Source: Sphaerisporangium fuscum
Lineage (GTDB): Bacteria; Actinomycetota; Actinomycetes; Streptosporangiales; Streptosporangiaceae
Assembly (NCBI RefSeq): GCF_018531465.1
Contig: NZ_JAHDTF010000021.1
Coordinates: 159,403 to 223,402 of the forward strand
Reading direction: 5' to 3'
Length of the DNA: 64,000 bases
Below are positions 8,726 to 16,406 of this stretch, piece by piece. Under the pieces are notes generated by a model. That model ran no database searches. It was not told the DNA's origin and saw only the letters and a list, made by a program, of their open reading frames with translations. Numbering within the stretch: position 1 is the stretch's first letter; each line of letters opens with the position of its first letter. The translations under genes and the position numbers were made by a program.

Positions 8726-8754
8726 AGATTATGACAGTCCATGACAGATGACAA
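8726..8754 (-). promoter_or_regulatory. MFS promoter overlapped by three ATGACA repeats
   Basis: On the minus strand TTGTCA (8749-8754) and TAATCT (8726-8731) are separated by exactly 17 bases, a near-consensus housekeeping promoter. On the plus strand ATGACA occurs at 8731-8736, 8741-8746 and 8748-8753, covering the spacer and the -35. This is the natural site for the divergent TetR regulator. Confidence 0.6.
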
Positions 8755-8822
8755 ACGCTTTTATCCGACAGATGGTGACTTGTGGCACAATGTGACGTGA
8801 AGATGTCGAGGAGGTGTCCGGC

Positions 8823-9482
8823 ATGGGTCTGCGCGAACGCAAGAAGCACCAGACACGGGAGGCTCTGATCGACGCCGCCCTCGATCTGTTCCTCGCCCAG
8901 GGATACGAGGCCACCACCGTCGATCAGATCGCGGCCGCCGTCGAGATCTCGCCGCGCACGTTCTTCCGCTACTTCGGCAGCAAGGAAGACCTGGTCCTCT
9001 ACTACACGACCGAGTTCGAGCGGATCGCGACCTCGGCTCTCGCCGCCCGTCCGGCGGACGAGCCGTCCCTCGCCGCCCTGATCGCGACCTTCCGCGAGGT
9101 CGTCCAGCAGATCAGGGCCGAGGCCGCCGAGGACCACGGCCGCGCGCTGAAGCAGCGCCGGGTCATGGAGGCCGACCCCATCCTCATCTCGAAGAGCATC
9201 GCCCGCATGGGCGACATCGAGAAGAGGCTCACCGCGGAGATCGCGCGGCGGGAGGGCGTCGACCCCACCACCGACCTGCGCCCCCACCTGCTGGTGTCAC
9301 TGGTGACATCGGCCATGAGGGTGGGCTTCGAATGCCTGTCCGACGCCGAGTCCTTCGACGCCGTGCCCGACAACGTCGAACACGCCCTCGACCTCACCGA
9401 ACAGGTGCTGCGCTCGGGCTGGGATCAGTTGAGCTTGGGGTCGTCGGGACAGGTCGCCACGAAGGCCAGCTCGCCCGGCTGA
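8823..9482 (+). CDS. TetR family transcriptional regulator
   Basis: The protein has 219 residues. The N-terminal helix-turn-helix reads REALIDAALDLFLAQGYEATTVDQIAAAVEISPRTFFRYFGSKEDLV, a textbook TetR domain; the C-terminal helical ligand-binding domain is not assignable to a ligand. GAGGAGG at 8808-8814 favours the ATG at 8823 over the in-frame GTG at 8814. It is divergent from the MFS exporter it probably represses. The last 58 bases overlap, in the opposite direction, the 3' end of the YqgE/AlgH gene. Confidence 0.92.
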   Translation: MGLRERKKHQTREALIDAALDLFLAQGYEATTVDQIAAAVEISPRTFFRYFGSKEDLVLYYTTEFERIATSALAARPADEPSLAALIATFREVVQQIRAEAAEDHGRALKQRRVMEADPILISKSIARMGDIEKRLTAEIARREGVDPTTDLRPHLLVSLVTSAMRVGFECLSDAESFDAVPDNVEHALDLTEQVLRSGWDQLSLGSSGQVATKASSPG

Positions 9483-10003
9483 CGGCGCAGCACCGAGCGC
9501 CACAGGTTCGACGGGCGGGAGTCGAAGGTGTCGCCCGGCTCGGCCTCCACGACGTACCACGAGCCCTCGCGGATCTCGGCCTCCAGCTGACCGCCCGTCC
9601 AGCCCGCGTACCCGGCGAAAATGCGCATCTGGGTGATCTCGCCGGCCAGGATCTCCGGGGGCGCGTCGAGGTCGACCGTGCCGAGCTTGGACACCGCCGA
9701 GGTGCCGGCGTGGAGACGCCGCCACCCCAGGGGCTCCTGCCCGCTCGGGACCGCCGCGAGGGCGAGCGCGCTGTCGGTCTGGACGGGGCCGCCCTCGAAG
9801 AGCACGGAGGGGCCGCTCACAAGGGGGTCCCAGGAGGGGAGCACCTGGGTCACACTGATCTCGCTCGGCCGGTTGAGCATGACACCGAGAGTGCCGCCGT
9901 CATCGTCGTGCTCCAGGATCAGCACGACACCGCGCCGGAAGTTCGGGTCGTCAAGCAGTGGCGTCGCCACCAGCAGCGCGCCGACGTAGATCGCCTCCGC
10001 CAT
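9425..10003 (-). CDS. YqgE/AlgH family protein (DUF179)
   Basis: The protein is 192 residues. It starts MAEAIYVGALLVATPLLDDPNFRRGVVLILEHDD and contains GVMLNRP, VLFEGGPVQ, RIFAGYAGWTGGQLEAEI and the C-terminal SNLWRSVLRRQPGELAFVATCPDDPKLN, all hallmarks of the family. The cellular role of the family is unclear despite the AlgH name. I took the ATG at 10003 because homologues begin close to this point and the open frame upstream is non-coding. Its 3' end overlaps the convergent TetR gene by 58 bases. Confidence 0.9.
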   Translation of the reverse strand: MAEAIYVGALLVATPLLDDPNFRRGVVLILEHDDDGGTLGVMLNRPSEISVTQVLPSWDPLVSGPSVLFEGGPVQTDSALALAAVPSGQEPLGWRRLHAGTSAVSKLGTVDLDAPPEILAGEITQMRIFAGYAGWTGGQLEAEIREGSWYVVEAEPGDTFDSRPSNLWRSVLRRQPGELAFVATCPDDPKLN

Positions 10004-10096
10004 GCATCCATCATGACGCGTCACCCCCCGACCGCGCGCCCGACCCCCGTCAGACGGGTGCCCATCTGCGAATATGTTACGGAGAGCGCTCGAACG

Positions 10097-10120
10097 GGAA
10101 CTGTCCGTGCATAGATCCGT
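10097..10120 (+). promoter_or_regulatory. possible ECF-sigma-type promoter
   Basis: GGAAC at 10097-10101 is followed after 16 bases by CGT at 10118-10120. This spacing resembles SigE-type extracytoplasmic-function promoters, and it lies about 67 bases before the start of the surface-protein gene. Motif match only. Confidence 0.3.
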
Positions 10121-10186
10121 GCCAAGGAGGACCGGTTCGCCGAGAGCATGCCGAGCAGAAGGCCGTGACGAAAGGGGAGACTTCCC

Positions 10187-11041
10187 ATGACCCCCCTCAT
10201 ATTTGTGACGCTTGTGGCGGTGGGAGCGGCCATCGCCATCCCGGCGGCCCACGGCACGCGCGCCGCCGGCGACGAGGGCGGCCGCCCGCCGGTCACGTCC
10301 TCCCATCCCACAGGCGACGACGCGCATGTACGGATCTTCACCTCCCGTCCCGTCACCGACAGGGGGGAGGACACCGGGCGGACCCGTGTCCTGGCGTCCC
10401 GTCCCGTCACCGACAGGGGGGACGGCACCGGGCGCGTACGCGTCCTGACGTCCCGTCCCCTCGGCGACAGGGGTGACGACGGCGGGCGCGTGCGGATCTC
10501 GGTCTCCCGCGTCGAGTGCCCCGCAGGGCGGGCCGACGTCGTGCTCACCTCGCCCCGGGGCCACGACACCGTCGAATACTCCGTCTACCGTGACAACGGC
10601 CTCGTGCGCGACGGCGTGCTCTGGTCGGGAGTCCAGCGCAGCATCCCGGTCTACGTCGAGCACGACGGCACCGCGCGCATCGCCGTGCGGCTCGACGGGC
10701 AGGGCACCACGACATACCAGGTGCGGTCGCGGTGCGGCAGCCAGGAGGAGTCGTACGGCGAGTACCACCGGCGGGTGTACAGCGAGAGCAGCGACAGCGA
10801 CAGCCACGACAGCGGCGGCGCGGTCACCCGCCGCCACAGGTACAACCCGCTGATCCGCACCGCGCCGAACCACCTGCCGTACACCGGGCCGCCCGCCGAC
10901 TTCTACGGCAAGATCGCCACAGCCGCCGGCATGATCATATTCGGCGCGATGCTGCTCTGGGTCGGCATGCTCTGGCCACGCCGCGTGCCCGAGCAGGCGC
11001 TCACCCGCCCGCGCCCGCCGTACGGCCGCCGCCGCCCGTAG
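10187..11041 (+). CDS. LPYTG-anchored surface protein with three 18-residue repeats
   Basis: The protein has 284 residues. A short hydrophobic N-terminus (LIFVTLVAVGAAIAIPAAHG) acts as an export signal. Residues 48-101 are three tandem 18-residue repeats of the pattern VRVLTSRPVTDRGDGTGR, followed by a partial copy. A compact domain of about 95 residues (VSRVECPAGRADVVL...YQVRSRCG) is then followed by a Ser/Asp/His-rich linker. The C-terminus has LPYTG at 230-234, a hydrophobic segment (IIFGAMLLWVGMLW) and Arg residues, i.e. a sortase sorting signal, but with an unusually long RP-rich tail after the membrane segment. GGGGAG upstream supports the ATG. No sortase gene is nearby. The function of the domain is unknown. 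Confidence 0.8.
   Translation: MTPLIFVTLVAVGAAIAIPAAHGTRAAGDEGGRPPVTSSHPTGDDAHVRIFTSRPVTDRGEDTGRTRVLASRPVTDRGDGTGRVRVLTSRPLGDRGDDGGRVRISVSRVECPAGRADVVLTSPRGHDTVEYSVYRDNGLVRDGVLWSGVQRSIPVYVEHDGTARIAVRLDGQGTTTYQVRSRCGSQEESYGEYHRRVYSESSDSDSHDSGGAVTRRHRYNPLIRTAPNHLPYTGPPADFYGKIATAAGMIIFGAMLLWVGMLWPRRVPEQALTRPRPPYGRRRP
10328..10489 (+). repeat. three 54-bp in-frame tandem repeats
   Basis: Three consecutive 54-base units encode VRIFTSRPVTDRGEDTGR, TRVLASRPVTDRGDGTGR and VRVLTSRPLGDRGDDGGR. The DNA of neighbouring units is nearly identical around CCCGTCACCGACAGGGG, indicating recent slippage or duplication. Confidence 0.85.
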
Positions 11042-11077
11042 GCTCGGGCGCGGGCGGCCGGCCCGGCGGACGGCGTC

Positions 11078-12487
11078 CTACGCCTCGGTGAGGCCCCGCA
11101 CCCGGCCGCCGGCCGACTCGCGCACGGCGGCCGCGACCGCTCCGGCGACGTCGGGGTGGAAGACGCTGGGGATGATGTAGTTCGGCCCGAGCTCCTCCTC
11201 GGACACTACGTTCGCCAGGGCGTTGGCCGCGGCGAGCAGCATCGACTCGGTGACCGTACGCGACTGCGCGTCGAGCAGACCGCGGAAGACGCCCGGGAAG
11301 GCCAGCACGTTGTTGATCTGGTTGGGGTAGTCGGAGCGGCCGGTGGCGACCACCGCGGCGTGCTCCCTGGCGTCGTCGGGCGAGACCTCGGGCTCGGGGT
11401 TGGCCAGCGCGAACACCACGGCCGACTCGGCCATCGTGGCGATGTCGTCGCCGGTCAGGATGCCCGGGGCCGAGACGCCGATGAAGACGTCGGCGCCCTT
11501 CACCGCGCCCCGCAGGTCGCCGCTGTAGCCCTCGGCGTTGGTGTGCTCGGCGATCCAGCGCAGCGAGTCGTCGAGGTCCTCTCGGCCCTTGTGCACCGCG
11601 CCGAGGTAGTCGCAGACGACGACGTTGCGCGCGCCGGCCGCGAGCAGCAGGCGCAGCACGGCGGTGCCCGCGGCGCCGGCGCCCGCCATCGCGATGCGCA
11701 CGTCGGGCAGCGACTTGCCCACGACACGCAGGGCGTTGGTGAGCGCGGCCAGCACGCAGATGGCCGTGCCGTGCTGGTCGTCGTGGAAGACCGGGATGTC
11801 GAGAAGGTCACGCAGCCGCCGCTCGATCTCGAAGCAGCGCGGGGCCGAGATGTCCTCGAGGTTGATGCCGCCGAACCCGGGCGCGATGGCCCGGACGATC
11901 TCGACGATCTTGTCGACGTCCTGCGTGTCGAGGCAGATCGGCCAGGCGTCGATGCCCGCGAACCGCTTGAACAGGGCCGCCTTGCCCTCCATGACCGGCA
12001 GCGCCGCCGCGGGGCCGATGTTGCCGAGGCCCAGCACCGCCGAGCCGTCGGTGACCACCGCGACGGTGTTGCGCTTGATGGTCAGGCGGCGGGCGTCCTC
12101 GGGGTTGCGGGCGATGGCGAGCGACACCCGCGCCACGCCCGGGGTGTAGGCCATGCTCAGCTCGTCACGGTTGCGCAGGGGCACCTTCGACTGCATCTCG
12201 ATCTTGCCGCCGAGGTGCATGAGGAAGGTGCGGTCGCTGACCTTGTGCAGGACCACACCGTCGACGGCGTCGAGGCTGTCGACGATGGCCTGCGCGTGGT
12301 CGGTGTCCTTGGCGGCGCAGGTGACGTCGATGCGCAGCTTCTCGTGGCCGGCGGTGGTGACGTCGAGGGCGGTGACCACTCCCCCGGCGTTCTCCACGGC
12401 GTGGGTGAGCTGGCTGACGGCCTTGCCGCCCGCCGGGACCTCGAGACGGACGGTTATCGAGTACGACACGCTCGGCACGGTGGCCAC
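11078..12487 (-). CDS. NAD-type malic enzyme with N-terminal ACT domain
   Basis: It decarboxylates malate oxidatively to pyruvate, linking the TCA cycle to pyruvate/PEP. Residues 1-85 (SYSITVRLEVPAGGKAVSQL...) form an ACT-like regulatory domain. The malic N-domain has MAYTPGVARVSLAI, DGSAVLGLGNIGP and the metal/substrate region LEDISAPRCFEIE plus DDQHGTA. The Rossmann domain has AGAGAAGTA, and SDYPNQINNVLAFPG follows. The 469-residue length suits the short bacterial ME form with an added ACT domain. The GTG at 12487 has GGAG seven bases upstream. The effector of the ACT domain is unknown. Confidence 0.93.
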   Translation of the reverse strand: MATVPSVSYSITVRLEVPAGGKAVSQLTHAVENAGGVVTALDVTTAGHEKLRIDVTCAAKDTDHAQAIVDSLDAVDGVVLHKVSDRTFLMHLGGKIEMQSKVPLRNRDELSMAYTPGVARVSLAIARNPEDARRLTIKRNTVAVVTDGSAVLGLGNIGPAAALPVMEGKAALFKRFAGIDAWPICLDTQDVDKIVEIVRAIAPGFGGINLEDISAPRCFEIERRLRDLLDIPVFHDDQHGTAICVLAALTNALRVVGKSLPDVRIAMAGAGAAGTAVLRLLLAAGARNVVVCDYLGAVHKGREDLDDSLRWIAEHTNAEGYSGDLRGAVKGADVFIGVSAPGILTGDDIATMAESAVVFALANPEPEVSPDDAREHAAVVATGRSDYPNQINNVLAFPGVFRGLLDAQSRTVTESMLLAAANALANVVSEEELGPNYIIPSVFHPDVAGAVAAAVRESAGGRVRGLTEA

Positions 12488-12695
12488 GTCAATGCGCTCC
12501 TTTGCGGGTGCTCGTCATCGCGCGCGCGCTCGGCTGCTCGGGGTCGTGCATCCGGCTCGCCTGCTCAGTTCGTGGAATCCATCGTGCCAGACACCGCCGA
12601 GCGCTTCCGCCTCCCAGAAGGAACGATCACACTACGACCCGCGACACCCGCCGCATTCTGTGGCGATTGTGGCGGCTGCGATGAATTTTTACGCC

Positions 12696-12731
12696 ACACA
12701 GCGACCGCCCCAAGCGGAGCGGTCGCTGTGT
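12696..12731 (-). terminator. 13-bp perfect hairpin
   Basis: ACACAGCGACCGC (12696-12708) pairs exactly with GCGGTCGCTGTGT (12719-12731) across a ten-base loop. It may end transcripts from the thioredoxin-TPR gene, although no U-tract follows on that strand. Confidence 0.5.
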
Positions 12732-12838
12732 TCGATGGCCTGACTGTGTTCGATGGCCTGACTGTGTTCGATGGCCTCGCTGTGTTCGATGGCCTCGCTG
12801 TGTTCGATGGCCTCGCTGTGTTCGATGGCCTCGCTGCG
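12731..12838. repeat. six 18-bp tandem repeats
   Basis: The unit is TTCGATGGCCTSRCTGTG. Two identical copies with TGACTGTG (12731-12766) are followed by three copies with TCGCTGTG (12767-12820) and one variant ending CTGCG (12821-12838). There are no spacers, so this is a minisatellite, not CRISPR. It directly abuts the hairpin at 12696-12731 and shares its CGCTGTG end. Confidence 0.9.
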
Positions 12839-12847
12839 CTCGGCGGC

Positions 12848-12934
12848 GAGGGGCGCCCTTGAGGCGGTGGTCTTCGTCGTCGTACGGGCTCGTACCTCAC
12901 CCTCCCTCCTCCTCAGACCACCGCCGCGCCCCTC
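12848..12934. repeat. long imperfect inverted repeat
   Basis: GAGGGGCG and GGCGGTGGTCT (within 12848-12873) are matched in reverse complement by AGACCACCGCC and CGCCCCTC (12915-12934). The stem is 19 bp, interrupted by a six-base bulge. It lies 16 bases after the thioredoxin-TPR stop and is the better candidate for that gene's terminator. Confidence 0.5.
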
Positions 12935-12949
12935 GCGCGGCGCCGGGGG

Positions 12950-13912
12950 TCAGTAGAGGGCGCTGGCGAGTGCGCGGCGGGCCTTGGCGACGGCCTCGTC
13001 GCCGGCGGGCAGGGCGTCGAAGAGGCCGAGCAGGTGGCGGCGCACCCTGTCGCGCTCGTCGCCCCTGGTGCGGCGCACGGCCGCGACCAGCCGGTCGAAC
13101 GCCTCCTCGACCCGGCCGCCGAGCATCTCGATGTCGGCCGCCTGCGTCTGCGCCTCGACGTCGCCGGGGTCGTCGGCGGCACGACGGAGCACCTCGCCCG
13201 GGTCGAGCCCCTGCGTGCGGCGCACGAGGCCCACCCCCGCCAGGCCGATCTTGGCGTCCGGGTCGGCGGGAGAACGGGCGAGGAGCCGCTCGTAGGCCGC
13301 CGCCGCCCCGTCGAGGTCGCCCTCCTCGACGGCCCGCTCGGCCGCCAGCAGGTCGGGGTCGGCCGGAGGCTCGGCAGGCTGCTGCCCCTGCGCGGCCTGG
13401 GGCCCCTCGGGCGCGGGCGGGAGGTACTGCGCGAGGGCCGCCATCAGCTGGTCGAGCCACTGGCGCACCTGCGCCTCCGGAAGCGCCCCCTGGAAGCCGG
13501 TCACCGCCTGCCCCTGGAAGACGGCCAGCACGGTCGGGATGCTCTGCACCTGCAGGGCACCACTGATCTGGGGGTTGGCGTCGACGTCGACCTTGGCCAG
13601 CACCCACCTGCCGCCCGCCTCGGCGGCGAGCTTCTCCAGGATCGGGCTGAGCTGCTTGCACGGCTCGCACCACGTCGCCCACAGGTCGAGGACGACCGGC
13701 GTGCGCATGGAGCGCTCGATCACGTCGGTGGCGAAGGTCTCGTCGGTCACGTCTATGACGGCCTGGGCGGCGGGAGTCGCGGGGCCGCCTCCCTCGGCGG
13801 CCTTCGCCGCCGCCGCCTCGCGACGCGCCTGGGCTTCCAGTGCCTGCTTGCGCGCACCGAGATCGATGGCCCCCTGCAACGATGCCGGTCGAGTGAAGTC
13901 CCTTGGGCTCAT
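12950..13912 (-). CDS. thioredoxin-TPR co-chaperone (CnoX/YbbN-like)
   Basis: The protein is 320 residues. An Ala/Arg-rich N-terminal helix (~15-45) precedes a thioredoxin domain (~50-160) with active site WCEPC (Cys82, Cys85) and the cis-Pro loop IPTVLAVFQG. A C-terminal TPR-like helical region (~190-320) contains EEGDLDGAAAAYERLLARSPADPDAKIGLA. CnoX proteins hold unfolded clients and protect them from oxidation. In E. coli the CxxC is lost, whereas here both Cys are present, so redox activity is plausible. I chose the ATG at 13912 (MSPRDFTRPASLQGA), the conserved actinobacterial N-terminus, over the longer open frame. Confidence 0.88.
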   Translation of the reverse strand: MSPRDFTRPASLQGAIDLGARKQALEAQARREAAAAKAAEGGGPATPAAQAVIDVTDETFATDVIERSMRTPVVLDLWATWCEPCKQLSPILEKLAAEAGGRWVLAKVDVDANPQISGALQVQSIPTVLAVFQGQAVTGFQGALPEAQVRQWLDQLMAALAQYLPPAPEGPQAAQGQQPAEPPADPDLLAAERAVEEGDLDGAAAAYERLLARSPADPDAKIGLAGVGLVRRTQGLDPGEVLRRAADDPGDVEAQTQAADIEMLGGRVEEAFDRLVAAVRRTRGDERDRVRRHLLGLFDALPAGDEAVAKARRALASALY

Positions 13913-14080
13913 AATCCAATCCTGCCGCATCCGGCGCGTGCTCATTGTCGCGACCGTGCCTCGCCGGAGCGCGGCAGCGCTTTGTCACGCCTTTATCGCG
14001 AATTGCTACGGATCTGTCATGTAGCCGGGTCATCCCGAACGATGGGCCCGGACACGAAGCAAGCTCACATGGAGGTGAGT

Positions 14081-15808
14081 GTGAAACGCGTCATCGTCGT
14101 CTCCGCCTCGGCCGCCGTGATCGCCGCGTCGCTGGCGTTCCCGGCGCAGGCCGTCCGAACGTCGGCCGACCCCGCGCCGACCACCCAGTACGTCGTCCTC
14201 TACAAGGAAGGCGTCCCCGCCGCGGAGGCGCAGAAGGCCGTCGAGGCCGCCGGAGGCAGCGTCGTCAAGGTGAACGAGGCCGTCGGGCTCGCCACCGTCA
14301 CCACCGCGAACGCCGGGTTCGTCTCGGCGCTGAAGGACAGCGGTGCGATCGAGGGAGTGGCCCGTGACCGCGTCATCGGCGCCGTCCCCAAGGCCGACAG
14401 GCTCGCCGCCCCCGGCGCCCGTGCCCAGAACTCCCAGAACGCGGCGAAGGCCGTCGAGAAGGAAGGCCGTGAGCGGGGTGCCGTCGAGCACGGCCGCAAC
14501 GTCAAGGACGAGCCCCTGGCCGACCTCCAGTGGGACATGAAGCAGATCCACGCCGACGTGGCCCACAAGTACGAGCAGGGCGACCCGCGCGTGCTGGTCG
14601 GCGTCATGGACACGGGCATCGACGGCTCCCACCCCGACATCGCCCCCAACTTCAACCGGGCGCTCAGCCGCAACTTCACCGTCGACATCCCCTACGACGC
14701 CAACGGCGCGGTGGTCGACGGGCCGTGTGACGCCGAGCCCGACAAGTCGTGCAACGACCCCGCGGACGTGGACGAGGACGGCCACGGCACCCACGTCGCC
14801 TCCTCGATCGCCGCGCCGATCAACAAGCTCGGCATCGCGGGCGTGGCCCCGAAGGTGTCGCTGGTGAACCTCCGCGTCGGCCAGGACTCGGGCCTGTTCT
14901 TCCTGCAGCCCACCGTCGACGCGCTGACCTACGCGGGCGACATCGGGGTCGACGTGGTCAACATGAGCTACTACATCGACCCCTGGCTGTTCAACTGTGC
15001 CGACAACCCCGCCGACTCGCCGGAGAACCGGCTGGAGCAGAGCACGATCGTCAAGGCCACCCAGCGGGCCCTGAACTACGCCCACCGGCACGGCGTGACG
15101 CTGGTGTCGGCGGCGGGCAACCAGGCCTCCGACTACACCAAGACGTTCGTCGACACCACCAGCCCCGACTTCGCCAGTACGCCCGGTGAGGCCCCCTACA
15201 GCCGCACCATCCCGCCGAGCTGCACCTCGATGCCGAGCGAGGGCGAGCACGTCATCTCGGTGTCCTCGACGGGCATCAGCAAGCGCAAGGCGTACTACTC
15301 CGACTACGGCAACGGGTACGTCGACGTGGCCTCCCCCGGCGGCGACGTGTACGACACCCCGGACAACACCCGCGACATCAGCAAGGCCACGCTGTCGGCC
15401 TATCCGAAGTCGCTCGCCGTGGCCAACGGCGAGATCGACGCCGACGGGAACCCGACGGTGAACTACGTGGTCAAGGACTGCGACGGCGCGACCTGCGCGT
15501 ACTACCAGTACCTCCAGGGCACCTCGATGGCCTCGCCCCGCGCGGCCGGCGTCGCCGCCCTGATCGTCAGCAGGTACGGCCACCGCGACCGCGACGGCGG
15601 CAAGACCCTCGCCCCCGACGTCGTCGAGGCGATCATGAAGGGCACCGCCACGAAGACCGCCTGCCCGAACCCGCCCGCCTACACCTACACCCGCCACCTG
15701 CCGACCGGCACCACCGTGACGGCGACCCACACCTGTGAGGGGACGCCGCTGTCGAACGGCTTCTACGGCAAGGGCATCGTCGACGCCCTCCGCGCGATCG
15801 GCCGCTGA
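14081..15808 (+). CDS. secreted subtilisin-like serine protease (S8)
   Basis: The pre-pro-protein has 575 residues. The signal peptide (1-24, ending PAQA) is followed by an I9-type propeptide (TTQYVVLYKEGVPAAEAQKAVEAAGG, ~35-100). The catalytic domain has Asp177 (VMDTGIDGSHPDI), His235 (GHGTHVASSIA), oxyanion Asn347 (SAAGN) and Ser482 (GTSMASPRAAG). Cys-containing insertions (GPCDAEPDKSCND, FNCADN, DCDGATC) suggest disulphides. I chose the GTG at 14081 because GGAGG at 14071-14075 lies five bases upstream; the in-frame ATG at 14069 overlaps that site. It acts extracellularly, probably in nutrient scavenging or development (inference). Confidence 0.93.
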   Translation: MKRVIVVSASAAVIAASLAFPAQAVRTSADPAPTTQYVVLYKEGVPAAEAQKAVEAAGGSVVKVNEAVGLATVTTANAGFVSALKDSGAIEGVARDRVIGAVPKADRLAAPGARAQNSQNAAKAVEKEGRERGAVEHGRNVKDEPLADLQWDMKQIHADVAHKYEQGDPRVLVGVMDTGIDGSHPDIAPNFNRALSRNFTVDIPYDANGAVVDGPCDAEPDKSCNDPADVDEDGHGTHVASSIAAPINKLGIAGVAPKVSLVNLRVGQDSGLFFLQPTVDALTYAGDIGVDVVNMSYYIDPWLFNCADNPADSPENRLEQSTIVKATQRALNYAHRHGVTLVSAAGNQASDYTKTFVDTTSPDFASTPGEAPYSRTIPPSCTSMPSEGEHVISVSSTGISKRKAYYSDYGNGYVDVASPGGDVYDTPDNTRDISKATLSAYPKSLAVANGEIDADGNPTVNYVVKDCDGATCAYYQYLQGTSMASPRAAGVAALIVSRYGHRDRDGGKTLAPDVVEAIMKGTATKTACPNPPAYTYTRHLPTGTTVTATHTCEGTPLSNGFYGKGIVDALRAIGR

Positions 15809-15823
15809 GCCCCGCCTGCCGTC

Positions 15824-15854
15824 AGGGGACCCGTTCCGCCGGAACGGGTCCCCT
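15824..15854. terminator. bidirectional terminator between subtilase and marR
   Basis: AGGGGACCCGTTCC (15824-15837) pairs perfectly with GGAACGGGTCCCCT (15841-15854) across a GCC loop. It lies between two convergent genes, so it can serve both. Confidence 0.8.
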
Positions 15855-15881
15855 TCCCGTGGGGCCGCCGGCCCTCGTTGG

Positions 15882-16406
15882 CTACTCGCCGGGCTTGAAG
15901 TCCCCCGCGGCCACCCTGATCGTGCGCAGCGTCTCGAACATCTCGGCGAGCTCGCCCTCGCCGTACATCGTCATGCAGAAGTCGGCCGCCATGAGGTCGG
16001 CGGTCGCCCGCTCCACCACCTCGCGCCCCTTGCCGGTGATCTCGGCGAGCACCCCGCGGCCGTCCTTGGGGTTGCGCATGCGCCGCACCAGGCCGGCGCG
16101 CTCGAGCCGGTCGACGGTGTTGGTCACGCTCGTGGGATGCACCATGAGCCGCTCGCCGATGCGCGACAGCGGCAGCGCGCCGCTCTTGCTGAAGGTCAGC
16201 AGCACGAGCGCCTCGTACCGCGCGAACGTCAAGTCGTGCGGCTTGAGCAGCGTGTCCAGTTGCCCGAGAAGGATCTGGTGCGCTCTCATGATCGATGTGA
16301 CGGCTGCCATGGCTGATGACGGCCCGAAGCGGGCGCTCCACGTCTCGGCGGCGCGCTCGATGGGGTCGAACGGCAGGTTAAGCGGCTTCGGTGCACCGAT
16401 TGACAC
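15882..16406 (-). CDS. MarR family transcriptional regulator
   Basis: The protein has 174 residues. The winged-helix part is ARYEALVLLTFSKSGALPLSRIGERLMVHPTSVTNTVDRLERAGLVRRMRNPKDGRGVLAEITGKG, with the conserved wing DGR and helices on both sides for dimerisation. The ligand and target are unknown; the neighbours are a convergent subtilase and, upstream, a 344-base stretch before the membrane-protein gene. The GTG at 16406 has no clear ribosome site, so the transcript may be leaderless or the start may lie elsewhere. Confidence 0.9.
   Translation of the reverse strand: MSIGAPKPLNLPFDPIERAAETWSARFGPSSAMAAVTSIMRAHQILLGQLDTLLKPHDLTFARYEALVLLTFSKSGALPLSRIGERLMVHPTSVTNTVDRLERAGLVRRMRNPKDGRGVLAEITGKGREVVERATADLMAADFCMTMYGEGELAEMFETLRTIRVAAGDFKPGE

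Larger units (their letters stand above)
12488..12949. other. 462-bp intergenic region with hairpins and a minisatellite, no gene seen
   Basis: This stretch separates the malic enzyme start from the 3' end of the thioredoxin-TPR gene; both are read on the minus strand. It holds a perfect 13-bp-stem hairpin, six 18-bp tandem repeats and a long imperfect inverted repeat, listed separately. The open frames through the repeats encode only hexapeptide repeats such as AVFDGL and lack ribosome sites, so I treat it as non-coding. Confidence 0.7.

Noticed and set aside
12731..12838. CRISPR-like repeat array
   Set aside because: The 18-bp units are contiguous with no spacers and no cas gene is present, so it is a minisatellite.
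12565..12900. Small protein of ARPSNT hexapeptide repeats, or AVFDGL repeats on the other strand
   Set aside because: Both are by-products of the 18-bp minisatellite; there is no ribosome site and no non-repeat conserved part.
14081..16406. Subtilase plus MarR as a bacteriocin or lanthipeptide cluster
   Set aside because: No precursor peptide, modification enzyme or exporter is nearby; the protease has an ordinary secreted S8 architecture.
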